This document shows positions 33,992 through 41,373 of a stretch of 64,000 nucleotides of DNA, piece after piece. The position numbers and the translations under genes are program-made. The DNA is from a bacterium (GTDB lineage Bacteria; JAJVIF01), in contig JAJVIF010000001.1 of assembly GCA_022072165.1 (NCBI GenBank), positions 1,302,001 through 1,366,000 of the forward strand, given 5' to 3'. Within the stretch, counting starts at the first letter, position 1. Every line of letters begins with the position of its first letter. The notes under the pieces are model-generated. The model ran no database searches, had not been told where the DNA came from, and worked only from the letters and a program-made list of their open reading frames with translations.

Positions 33992-34408
33992 ATGTCCGCC
34001 GATGCCACTCCCCCACTCGAAGAAGCTGCGCGCTCCGTACTCCGGGAGGCTGCAGAGGCCGCCCTGCAGCCGCTGCGTCCGGTGTTGCAGGGCGATGGCG
34101 GCGATGCCACGGTTGTGGAAGTGACACCTGAGGGGATAGCGCTCATTGGCTTCAGCGGACACTGTGTCGGGTGTCCTGCCTCAGCGGTCACGATGCGACT
34201 GGGGATCGAGCGGGCATTGCTGGCAGCGGTACCGGCGTTGCGTGGTGTGGCAGAAGCACCGCGATCGCGTCCACCAGAAACCAGGGGAACGTATTCGTCC
34301 GCTCACTCTTCGCCCCCGGATTCCACAATCGGCTCTTCAGTCGAGGGAGTCGGTGCGACCGATATCAGTCGTCGTAGTGGGGCTGTGAAGAGTCCGTTTG
34401 CGATCTGA
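33992..34408 (+). CDS. NifU-like C-terminal domain protein
   Basis: NifU C-terminal domains hold a transient 4Fe-4S cluster and deliver it to target proteins. The domain covers residues 15-85, with LRPVLQGDGGDATVVE and the cluster ligands in CVGCPASA. The last 50 residues, after AEAPRSRPP, are Ser/Arg-rich, low in structure and antisense to the end of the lipoprotein gene on the other strand, so this tail is probably unconstrained sequence. The 138-residue length exceeds the usual ~75-90 because of it. The start is preceded by a TATAGT box nine bases away. No nif or isc neighbours are seen. Confidence 0.82.
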   Translation: MSADATPPLEEAARSVLREAAEAALQPLRPVLQGDGGDATVVEVTPEGIALIGFSGHCVGCPASAVTMRLGIERALLAAVPALRGVAEAPRSRPPETRGTYSSAHSSPPDSTIGSSVEGVGATDISRRSGAVKSPFAI

Positions 34409-34977
34409 ATGGCTGCACCTGTCGCGGCGTTGGTCAGACTGCCGGAAAACTCCCCCTTCACCTCGTCTTCACTAAGAGTGATGTCCACGGCCAGTGAATC
34501 AGCAACCCAGCGTTCCGAGTCTGACTCTACGATGAAAAAGGCCTTTGCTTCAGGAGCCCCCTCCAGCAGTTCGATTGGGGTAAAGGCCTCGATGAAGCGC
34601 CCCATCTCCGGCACGCCGCTGTAGTGCGTGATGACGAGGGAGCAGCGCCAGAGTCCGGAGGTGGCAGAGTCGAGGCTAAAGCGAACAAAGTCGCTGTTGG
34701 GATCAAAGGTCGCTTTCACTGGAACCCGGATGTCTTCCTGGAATGCCCCATCCGTGGTGCAGGAGAGGGAACCGGGAGGCCGATTGTCTGGCGCTGCCAG
34801 GGGCGCATCACTGACAGGCAGGTCAGCCCCCTCGTCAATCGGTGGCGCGACATCCTCGGCTGGAGCTGGTGCCTGCGCTCCGGGGGCTGGTGGGGGTGGC
34901 GGCGGAGCCGGTCGCTGACAGCCAACGACTGGGAGGCAGAACAGCATGACAACTACCAGCAGTCGGTGATCAAACAC
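34303..34977 (-). CDS. lipoprotein with one copy of a repeated secreted module
   Basis: A 224-residue lipoprotein with lipobox CLPVVGC, a run of prolines after the Cys, and a beta-rich domain that opens with PVKATFDPNSD and ends with a GEFSGSL motif. The preceding gene (36214 to 34970) contains two copies of the same kind of module. The start is taken as the GTG at 34977, with GGAG seven bases upstream and an eight-base overlap with the preceding gene; an ATG at 34998 would add only a polar stretch before the signal peptide. The 3' end overlaps the NifU-domain gene by 106 bases in convergent orientation. Confidence 0.68.
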   Translation of the reverse strand: MFDHRLLVVVMLFCLPVVGCQRPAPPPPPPAPGAQAPAPAEDVAPPIDEGADLPVSDAPLAAPDNRPPGSLSCTTDGAFQEDIRVPVKATFDPNSDFVRFSLDSATSGLWRCSLVITHYSGVPEMGRFIEAFTPIELLEGAPEAKAFFIVESDSERWVADSLAVDITLSEDEVKGEFSGSLTNAATGAAIQIANGLFTAPLRRLISVAPTPSTEEPIVESGGEE

Positions 34978-36214
34978 GGGGGAGCTCCAGTCCGGCATTG
35001 GGGTCGATGCCGGGGAATCGCTGTTGCCAGGCGGGTCGGGGGACCGCAGGACGTCGCACCCGGATGTCGAAAGTTGCCTGCGTGACTTTGACGACTTCCA
35101 GATCGATAGCCGGGTGGATCGCGAGATTGGTCCAGCCAGCGCTGCCAATGCCAATCTTCCGGTCATCCAGCTTGAACGTGCCACTGAACGAGCCCGTTAC
35201 CCGCCAGACCTCCTGGGTGTCGTTGGCTGCCAGCAACTGAGCACTACTGAAAATCAGCTTGCCACTCGTTGGGAGATAGTGAAGTTCGACATCCAGCTGC
35301 GGGCGAAAGATGAGGCTCATGACCAGCGGCTTCGTGCCGGGAGCCTGCGGAAAAAAGATGTCCGGGGGATCGACAGTCGAGGAATTCAGCAGGTATTCCC
35401 CGGCTGGTGGCCAGCTCACGTTCGCGCCATGTCGGACCTGAAACAGGAACTGATGCGTGATGTAGCGCCCCTGCTCCGGCGTACGAAAGGCATGGAGCTG
35501 AAACGCCTGGACTGTGTCCGCCGGATCAAACTCCGCGCGGACAGGCAGTGAAAGGGTCGGTATATAGTAGGAGTCGAACGCCAGTTCCAGTCGGTTCGGG
35601 ACCGGGTTGCGGTCCTCGATGAGGCTGCAGGCGAAGTTTGCTTTGTTCACCCGCAGAAAGGGAGGAGCGTTGCTCTCGGCCTTTCCCATCCGTTCAAAGC
35701 GCCCAGTAAATGACCCCTCCACCCACCAGATGCGGAAGTCGCCCTGCCGCCCCTGGTCCCGGAATTTGCGGATTTGGATTTCCCCAGTCTCGATCTCGTA
35801 GCGCTGCTTGCCTGACCAAAGCACCACCCGGATAGAGCCGTAGGCATCGACCTCCGAGCGGAACCGATTGCTGGCGGAGATGGCGTAACGGCGCGGCATC
35901 CCAAGACTGAAACTCGTCCCCTGATAAAAGGCCAATCCGCAGTTCCACTTCTCTCCGGGGGTTGAGATAAAGAGTGCCTGACGCGGTGTCGCAGGTGGCG
36001 TCACGCGGGAAAGCTGGGCGGTCCCCATAAAGCCGAGTGTGTGCTTCGCGCCAGTCGCCAGTTCGATCTCAATGGAGCCTGGATCGTCGGGTATCGCGCT
36101 CTGTATATAGAACGGGCTCGCCTGGCGATACCGCTCCGCCACCGATGGCCCATCGGTCCATCCCGGGGATGGGAAGAGGAACAGCATCAGGACCAGGAGG
36201 AGTCGTGACATCAC
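34970..36214 (-). CDS. secreted protein with two copies of a repeated beta-module
   Basis: A secreted protein of 414 residues with a signal peptide (LLLVLMLFLFPSPGWT core). Two similar modules of about 165-185 residues can be traced: one near residues 45-195 ending GSFTGRFERM, the other near 210-390 with PVRAEFDPAD and GSFSGTFKLD. The next gene carries one more copy. A TACAAT box lies seven bases before the in-frame GTG at 36214, so a leaderless start there is plausible; the ATGs at 36211 and 36223 are alternatives. No enzyme motif is seen. The gene's 3' end overlaps the following lipoprotein gene by eight bases, indicating coupled expression. Confidence 0.72.
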   Translation of the reverse strand: MMSRLLLVLMLFLFPSPGWTDGPSVAERYRQASPFYIQSAIPDDPGSIEIELATGAKHTLGFMGTAQLSRVTPPATPRQALFISTPGEKWNCGLAFYQGTSFSLGMPRRYAISASNRFRSEVDAYGSIRVVLWSGKQRYEIETGEIQIRKFRDQGRQGDFRIWWVEGSFTGRFERMGKAESNAPPFLRVNKANFACSLIEDRNPVPNRLELAFDSYYIPTLSLPVRAEFDPADTVQAFQLHAFRTPEQGRYITHQFLFQVRHGANVSWPPAGEYLLNSSTVDPPDIFFPQAPGTKPLVMSLIFRPQLDVELHYLPTSGKLIFSSAQLLAANDTQEVWRVTGSFSGTFKLDDRKIGIGSAGWTNLAIHPAIDLEVVKVTQATFDIRVRRPAVPRPAWQQRFPGIDPNAGLELPRV

Positions 36215-36221
36215 CAGCGTC

Positions 36222-36227
36222 ATTGTA
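36222..36227 (-). promoter_or_regulatory. -10 box (TACAAT) of the repeated-module gene
   Basis: TACAAT on the minus strand precedes the in-frame GTG at 36214 by seven bases and the ATG at 36211 by ten. It overlaps the ATG at 36223, which would be lost from the transcript. Confidence 0.4.
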
Positions 36228-36261
36228 CGAGGGCAGCACGAACGTGGAGGATGCTAATGAC

Positions 36262-36714
36262 TCAGGAGCTGGCGCTGCCGCTGGGGCTGCCAGGATTGAG
36301 AAAGACACCCTCCACTGGACGCCGTCCCCGAAAGCCCCCCTCCAGCGAATGCCAGTACCGGATGTCGTCCTCGCCCTCGAGGTAGCAGAGGAGCACTTCC
36401 TCGCCCCAGGGGGCGATCGCGGGAAAATCGATCAGCCCCTCGGCAGCATTCTTGATCTGGACCCCGGCATCATCGATTTCTTCAAGCAGCGTCAGGATAT
36501 CCAGGTACTCCCTGGGAAAGAGATGGCTGCCATCGCCGTTCTTTGTGAAGTAGAGGTGGTCCTGACTGATTTGAATCGGACCGCTACCGAACACCTGAAA
36601 GCCCCGTTCTTCCAGGGCCCGCAGGCAGGCCATGAGTCGGCGCATACGTTCCCGGACCCAGGGGAGCATCTCCCGGGCTTCCTCCAGCGTGAAATGGCGG
36701 GGGAAGTGGAACAT
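36262..36714 (-). CDS. DUF2203 family protein
   Basis: A 150-residue soluble protein that matches DUF2203: it opens with FTLEEAREMLPWVRERMRRL, has a helical hairpin, the GVQIKN and GLIDFPA segments, and the WGEEVLLCYLEGEDDIRYWH motif near the C-terminus that typifies the family. The function is unknown. The ATG at 36714 is taken as the start because the family opens immediately after it; the frame is open upstream but codes for unrelated residues. Gene order does not suggest a pathway. Confidence 0.85.
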   Translation of the reverse strand: MFHFPRHFTLEEAREMLPWVRERMRRLMACLRALEERGFQVFGSGPIQISQDHLYFTKNGDGSHLFPREYLDILTLLEEIDDAGVQIKNAAEGLIDFPAIAPWGEEVLLCYLEGEDDIRYWHSLEGGFRGRRPVEGVFLNPGSPSGSASS

Positions 36715-36786
36715 TGGCAGCAATGGTATCACCCGGACCACCGGAGGAAGGCTGGTCTGCTCGGTGATGCTTTCCCCAAAAGAAGA

Positions 36787-36813
36787 CCGCACGGGCAAAC
36801 TGCCCCCGTGCGG
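36787..36813. other. perfect inverted repeat upstream of DUF2203 and mutY
   Basis: CCGCACGGG and its complement are separated by nine bases, with no T-run on either side. The position in the divergent DUF2203-mutY intergenic region would suit an operator or an attenuator-like hairpin. It is not an obvious terminator. Confidence 0.35.
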
Positions 36814-36923
36814 ATAACCCTCAGTACGCGTGTCTGTTTGTCGCTCGTGCGACCTGTAACGGAAGCTATCCGTTCTACAACAGGTTGAACAAGGGGGATT
36901 GGGAAAAAAGTGTCCAGCCTCGC

Positions 36924-36929
36924 TACACT
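36924..36929 (+). promoter_or_regulatory. -10 box (TACACT) of leaderless mutY
   Basis: TACACT ends six bases before the GTG at 36936. MutY residue numbering supports this start, so the transcript is likely leaderless. Confidence 0.6.
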
Positions 36930-36935
36930 CCTGCT

Positions 36936-37643
36936 GTGAGCCGGTTGCCAACCATCGCCGGGCGACTCATCCGCTGGTACCAGGTCCACGGGCGGGACCT
37001 CCCCTGGCGTCGCACCACCGACCCCTACCGCATCCTGATCAGCGAAATCATGCTCCAGCAGACCCAGGTCGAGCGGGTGCTCAGTTTCTATTTCGCTTTC
37101 CTGGAGCGGTTTCCCACAGTTAGATCGCTGGCGGAAGCGCCAGAGAGCGAAGTACTGGCGGTCTGGCGAGGTCTGGGGTACTACAACCGGGCCCGTAATC
37201 TTCACCGTACCGCGCAGGCCATCCTCTACCAGCATGATGGCGAGTTCCCCCGCTCGCTGGAGGCTTTACAGGCGCTGCCGGGCGTCGGACGTTACACCGC
37301 CGGCGCGATCATGAGCTTCGCGTTTTGCGAGGATGCTCCGATTGTCGATACCAACGTGGTGCGGGTTCTGACCCGGTCGCTGGGAGCACCGGAGGGTGTT
37401 TCTCCTGCCGGACGGGAGCGGTGGCTCTGGGAGCAGGCGACAGCCATCATTCCCGAGGGGCAGGGTTTTGTACTGAACCAGGCGCTGATGGACTTCGGGG
37501 CGACTTTCTGTACGCATCATCATCCCGCCTGCGATGCCTGTCCGCTGGCTGACATCTGTGTCACCAGGGGCCGGGAACTGGAGCTTCAGCCCTCGCTCTT
37601 CGGGCTGACTGGCGATACCTCATTCGTTCCCAGGACTTCCTGA
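36936..37643 (+). CDS. mutY: adenine DNA glycosylase MutY, lacking the C-terminal NUDIX-like domain
   Basis: MutY removes adenine mispaired with 8-oxoguanine. The protein has the catalytic Glu37 in SEIMLQQTQV, the helix-hairpin-helix LPGVGRYTAGAI, Asp138 in IVDTN, and iron-sulfur cysteines 192, 199, 202 and 208. These positions coincide with the known E. coli MutY numbering, so the GTG at 36936 is almost certainly the real start; an in-frame TTG at 36885 is rejected. At 235 residues it lacks the ~120-residue NUDIX-like domain that recognises 8-oxoguanine in typical MutY proteins, so specificity may be altered. A TACACT box six bases upstream indicates a leaderless mRNA. The AsmA-like gene overlaps its 3' end in convergent orientation. 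Confidence 0.93.
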   Translation: MSRLPTIAGRLIRWYQVHGRDLPWRRTTDPYRILISEIMLQQTQVERVLSFYFAFLERFPTVRSLAEAPESEVLAVWRGLGYYNRARNLHRTAQAILYQHDGEFPRSLEALQALPGVGRYTAGAIMSFAFCEDAPIVDTNVVRVLTRSLGAPEGVSPAGRERWLWEQATAIIPEGQGFVLNQALMDFGATFCTHHHPACDACPLADICVTRGRELELQPSLFGLTGDTSFVPRTS

Positions 37644-39185
37644 ACTGTTCCCCCTGAGCAAATCGCGCAGCTTTCCAAAGAGTCCTTGCTTCGCTGCCTG
37701 CTGGATGGTCGCTGGATCAACGGTCGCTGCAACTTCGGGTCGCTCCAGGGTCCCCAGGACGGTGAGACGCAGGCCGATGGGCTCATCGTGCAGATCGAGG
37801 AAATCGACCGCTGGGCCAAACTGCGGATGTGAAGCGAACTGACGTCCGGGTGCGACCAGCGTTCCTGCCAGATTTAGCGCACCATCAAAGGCGACCTGTC
37901 CGGTACCAGCCATTTTGAGGTCGGTGGCGGACAATTCAGCTTCCGAGAGCAGCAGCCGACTGCGCCGAATGCTGAACGCTGTCGCGAGCGTGGTGTATTT
38001 GATGAGTTGCTTGCTTCCGCTGACCTGGGGGTCATAGAGGGGATTCAGGGTTTCTCCATCCTTGGCGGTCACCTGCCCCGACGCGGTGAGGCTGTCGACC
38101 GCATCCAGACTTCCATCACCAGTGATTGAACCAGCGAAGTTTCCGGATAGCCGGATTTTGCCGAAGCCGGCATCATCGAGATACTGGCCCAGCTGCATCT
38201 GCTCGGTGCTCGCCTCGAAGTGATAGCGCGGCGGGGCTGTCCGGAAGTCGATCTTCCCGGTGGCGGCGAGACGTCCGTTGTAGGCCTTCGCGACCCCTTC
38301 TTCCAATTCCAGCAATCCCGGTCTCCACTTCAGGCGGAGGTCCCCCTGCTCAACCCTGAAGTGACGCAGGCTCCCATCACGCCAGTCGACACGCCCGCTC
38401 AATACCGGATCGGTCAGCGTGCCACCGATGTTCAGCGTTCCGGAGAGGAGGCCCGTAGGGAGTGCCGCGGCATCGAGGGACTGGGACCGGTGACTGGTGA
38501 AAGCCTGAGTGAGTGTCCAGATGCCGGCTTCTTTGAGCCGGAGGAGACCATTGAGCGACTTCGACTGCTGATTCAGGGTGATGGCCAGTTCCCAACTGGC
38601 ATCTCCCAGAGTCCCCCGGCACTGCTCGATGCGGAAGTCCTCGTTTGGCGAGAACGATCCACGGGCCAGCGGGATCTGTGTCCTGACTGCTTTGCTGCCA
38701 GCGAGGGGGTGATAGTCCACCTGCGCCCGGTGCAGGACCCAGCGAAAGGCTGACAGATTCCAGCTTGCCCCCTGGGCGGTCGCGGCCCTGGCAATGAATG
38801 GCGGCCAGAGCATCGCCCCATCTGAAGAGCGGCGCAGGGTCAGATTGACATCGTGGAACTGGATCTCCCGGATCGCGCCGGTCCCCTGAAGCATCGCGAT
38901 GTAGTCTGGCAGCAAGAGGCATGTGGCGGCCTGTAGTATCGGAGCGCCATCGGGATCCTGTGCTGGGTCCGGTCCCGCAGCGACGCCCTTGAGTTCGAGT
39001 CCCCGGAAGAGGTCGCCGCTCACTTCACCAACTTCGAATCCCGGTCCCAGCTGCATTTCGATGGCGGTCGCGATTCCGGCAGCGTTCAGCGACACAGCGA
39101 GCCAGGAGCCCCACCAGAGCGCTAGCACCAGCACCAGGATGAACAGGACGAACCCCACCAGGACTCGTCGCAGCCGAAGCGCCAT
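37620..39185 (-). CDS. AsmA/TamB-like envelope protein
   Basis: A 521-residue protein with an N-terminal membrane anchor (about residues 7-30) and a long beta-rich body. The LSGTLNIGGTLTDPVLSGRV segment and repeated GT/GS blade motifs are typical of AsmA and TamB relatives, which help build or transport outer-membrane components. It is shorter than TamB. TATACT lies seven bases before the ATG with no Shine-Dalgarno site. It is transcribed in the same direction as holA upstream, from its own promoter. Its last 24 bases overlap mutY. The family match rests on architecture more than on exact motifs. Confidence 0.78.
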   Translation of the reverse strand: MALRLRRVLVGFVLFILVLVLALWWGSWLAVSLNAAGIATAIEMQLGPGFEVGEVSGDLFRGLELKGVAAGPDPAQDPDGAPILQAATCLLLPDYIAMLQGTGAIREIQFHDVNLTLRRSSDGAMLWPPFIARAATAQGASWNLSAFRWVLHRAQVDYHPLAGSKAVRTQIPLARGSFSPNEDFRIEQCRGTLGDASWELAITLNQQSKSLNGLLRLKEAGIWTLTQAFTSHRSQSLDAAALPTGLLSGTLNIGGTLTDPVLSGRVDWRDGSLRHFRVEQGDLRLKWRPGLLELEEGVAKAYNGRLAATGKIDFRTAPPRYHFEASTEQMQLGQYLDDAGFGKIRLSGNFAGSITGDGSLDAVDSLTASGQVTAKDGETLNPLYDPQVSGSKQLIKYTTLATAFSIRRSRLLLSEAELSATDLKMAGTGQVAFDGALNLAGTLVAPGRQFASHPQFGPAVDFLDLHDEPIGLRLTVLGTLERPEVAATVDPATIQQAAKQGLFGKLRDLLRGNSSGSPGNE

Positions 39186-39192
39186 ACAGATC

Positions 39193-39198
39193 AGTATA
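39193..39198 (-). promoter_or_regulatory. -10 box (TATACT) of the AsmA-like gene
   Basis: TATACT on the minus strand is seven bases before the ATG at 39185, with no ribosome-binding site in between. Confidence 0.55.
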
Positions 39199-39237
39199 AG
39201 AGCGGGCGGCCAGCCACCACGATGCTGAGGTCGGGAC

Positions 39238-40233
39238 TTAGAGCGTACAGAGACGCATGACCAGCATTTCCATGGCGAGGTCGGGGGGGAGTTGCGAGGT
39301 CTTGAGCGCCCGATCGGTCTCGATCAGATAGCGCAGCACCTGCGGCAATTGCGCGGGTCGATACCCCCTCGCGGTGTCGCGGAGCTTCCGGGCCATCCAG
39401 GGGGCCATCCCGGGGACGTCGCCGCCCTCGGCGAGCATGACGCTGAAGAGCTGACGGTACTGTCGGTGCACGAGGGTCAGTACCTTCACCGCCGGCTCGC
39501 CCCCCTGGAGGACCAGGTGCATGAGTCGCAGGGCCTGGGGCAGTTTCCGGGCAGCGATGGCATCGATGAGGTCGAAGATATAAATCTCAGCAGCGGGGAT
39601 CGTTTCCCGCTCGATAAGCTCCGGTGTCAGTCGCTCAATCGGATGGGCGGCGACCCAGTCGGCGTACTTGCCAAGCTCCGCCCAGAGGAGCCCCAGGTCA
39701 CTGCCGCAGCGCCAGGCAAGCGTGCTGATGGCCTTGGCATCGGGGGCAATCCCCCGCTCCTTCGCCATCTCTTTGATGATGCGCTCCAGTTCCGGATTTG
39801 CCCCGAAGGGGATGAACTTCAGCTGATCGATCTGCACCAGTCGCTGTCCTGCCCCACCCTGAATCTCCTTCCAGACTGTCGGCGGAGTCTTGGGGAGCAG
39901 GCCATTCATCTCGACCAGGATGACGAGGATGTCCTCTGGGGCATGTGTGATGTCGCGGAGGGTGCTGATTTCCGCGGGGTCGATTTTCCCTTTGTCACCG
40001 GCCCGAAAGGCGCTTTTGATCCATGTCGCCGCGTGCTGAATCACTACTCCCGGAGCGGGTCCGAAGAGCGAGCCTGAAAAGGCAGCGTGATAGACCTCCG
40101 TGACTTTCGGTGCCTGCGATGAACCATCGAAAACTGTCAGTTCATCCCGGGAGACTCCCAGCTCCTGGAGGAGTGACCGGTACGCCCGGTCGAGGCGAAA
40201 GTAGTCGGTTCCGTGAAAGACATGGAAGGACAC
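39238..40233 (-). CDS. holA: DNA polymerase III delta subunit
   Basis: The delta subunit opens the sliding clamp within the clamp-loader complex. The 331-residue protein has the HolA fold order: N-terminal FHGTDYFRLDRAYRSL, a middle LVILVEMNGLLPK strand, a RCGSDLGLLWAELGKYADW helix and the C-terminal helical collar with LIETDRALKTSQLPP. The start is a GTG, with a TACAAT box exactly six bases upstream and no Shine-Dalgarno sequence, so the mRNA is probably leaderless. The ATG-less N-terminus matches the usual family start, supporting this choice. Confidence 0.92.
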   Translation of the reverse strand: MSFHVFHGTDYFRLDRAYRSLLQELGVSRDELTVFDGSSQAPKVTEVYHAAFSGSLFGPAPGVVIQHAATWIKSAFRAGDKGKIDPAEISTLRDITHAPEDILVILVEMNGLLPKTPPTVWKEIQGGAGQRLVQIDQLKFIPFGANPELERIIKEMAKERGIAPDAKAISTLAWRCGSDLGLLWAELGKYADWVAAHPIERLTPELIERETIPAAEIYIFDLIDAIAARKLPQALRLMHLVLQGGEPAVKVLTLVHRQYRQLFSVMLAEGGDVPGMAPWMARKLRDTARGYRPAQLPQVLRYLIETDRALKTSQLPPDLAMEMLVMRLCTL

Positions 40234-40239
40234 GGGGGG

Positions 40240-40245
40240 ATTGTA
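40240..40245 (-). promoter_or_regulatory. -10 box (TACAAT) of leaderless holA
   Basis: TACAAT on the minus strand precedes the holA GTG by six bases of a run of C residues. The transcript would start at the codon itself. Confidence 0.6.
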
Positions 40246-40287
40246 GACGGCCCCGCTTCTCTCACTGGACTCATGGGGGATGGCAGA

Positions 40288-41373
40288 TCAGGAGGCCTGC
40301 TGCCTGGCGGGAGAACCAGTGAGGTGGCCGCCGGCAGTCGCCCGGCTTCGCCCCCGGACCCAATCGAATCCCAGGGGACTGACACGATAGAGTTCCACCA
40401 GGAAGTCGATCCAGAGGAGGAGTGCAGCAGCCGCGAGGAACCAGGGACCGAGCTCGGCCTTTACGCTCCTGGCGCCCATCGAAAAGGCCTGCTTCGCGCT
40501 CTTGTCGAGTTGCAGGAACGCGGCGGTGACTTCCGACGGGTCCTTGATGCTGATGTAGCTGCCGCCGGTAATCTTTGCCACTTCCCGCAGGGTCGTCTCA
40601 TCGATACCAACGATCACTGGCGATCCCTGATGAACCTGGGGGCGCGGGATGTTGTGAAAGCCCATTCCCTCTTCGTAAAGTTGCGCGCCTTGCTCGCTGC
40701 CGATGCCGACGGTGTAGATCCGAATCCCCCGTTCTGCGGCTGCCCGGGCGGCCTGGATGGGGTCAACACCCTTATTGCTCTCGCCATCGGTGAAGAGAAT
40801 CAGTACCCGGGCGTTTGTGCTGTCGAAGCGGTCGAGAGAAGTGGTGATGGCATCACCGATGGCGGTCCCCTGCCGGATATCCGGCTCGAAGCCCTGGGCA
40901 TCGATGAAGGTCTTGACGGTAGAGTGATCCAGCGTCAGGGGGCACAGGACGAAGGCTTCACCCGCGAAGGCCACGACCCCGATGCGGTCGGTGGGGTTTT
41001 TGTCGGTGATGGCTTTGGCCACCGCCTTCATGACTTCCAGTCGCGATGGCGGGAGGTCATCAACACCCATGGAGCGGCTGATGTCCATGGCAAAGACGAT
41101 GTCGATCCCCTCGCCTGTCAGCTCTTCCTCGACACTGCCGCCGCGGGGTCGCGCCAGCCCGATGACCAGCAGCGCTGCCGCCAGGCAGACCAGCACGATG
41201 TGCGCGATGGCGTAGCCCGGACGCTCGGTGCTCGCTACCGCTTTGAGCAGCGAGGGATCGGCGAAGCGTACCTGCGCGATGCGTCGTTGCTCGCGCATCC
41301 AGACCATCAGCCACCCCAGGAAGGCGACTGCCGGCAGCAGCAGCAGGAACCAGGGCGCGCCGAAGTCCATCAC
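40288..41373 (-). CDS. von Willebrand factor A domain membrane protein, Bat type (second of a pair)
   Basis: A 361-residue membrane protein with N-terminal helices (about residues 8-25 and 58-75), a large von Willebrand A domain and a C-terminal helix near 315. The metal site is intact: AMDISRSMG (DxSxS), the Thr in GTAIGDAI and FTDGESN. BatA and BatB proteins with this layout support aerotolerance or envelope integrity in several bacteria. The start overlaps the stop of the paralogue upstream by four bases (ATGA). No MoxR ATPase or DUF58 gene accompanies the pair here, unlike most bat operons. Confidence 0.87.
   Translation of the reverse strand: MMDFGAPWFLLLLPAVAFLGWLMVWMREQRRIAQVRFADPSLLKAVASTERPGYAIAHIVLVCLAAALLVIGLARPRGGSVEEELTGEGIDIVFAMDISRSMGVDDLPPSRLEVMKAVAKAITDKNPTDRIGVVAFAGEAFVLCPLTLDHSTVKTFIDAQGFEPDIRQGTAIGDAITTSLDRFDSTNARVLILFTDGESNKGVDPIQAARAAAERGIRIYTVGIGSEQGAQLYEEGMGFHNIPRPQVHQGSPVIVGIDETTLREVAKITGGSYISIKDPSEVTAAFLQLDKSAKQAFSMGARSVKAELGPWFLAAAALLLWIDFLVELYRVSPLGFDWVRGRSRATAGGHLTGSPARQQAS

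Noticed and set aside
36787-36813. Intrinsic terminator between DUF2203 and mutY
   Set aside because: The 9-base stem has no T-run on either strand and lies upstream of both genes; an operator is as likely, so it is listed as an inverted repeat only.
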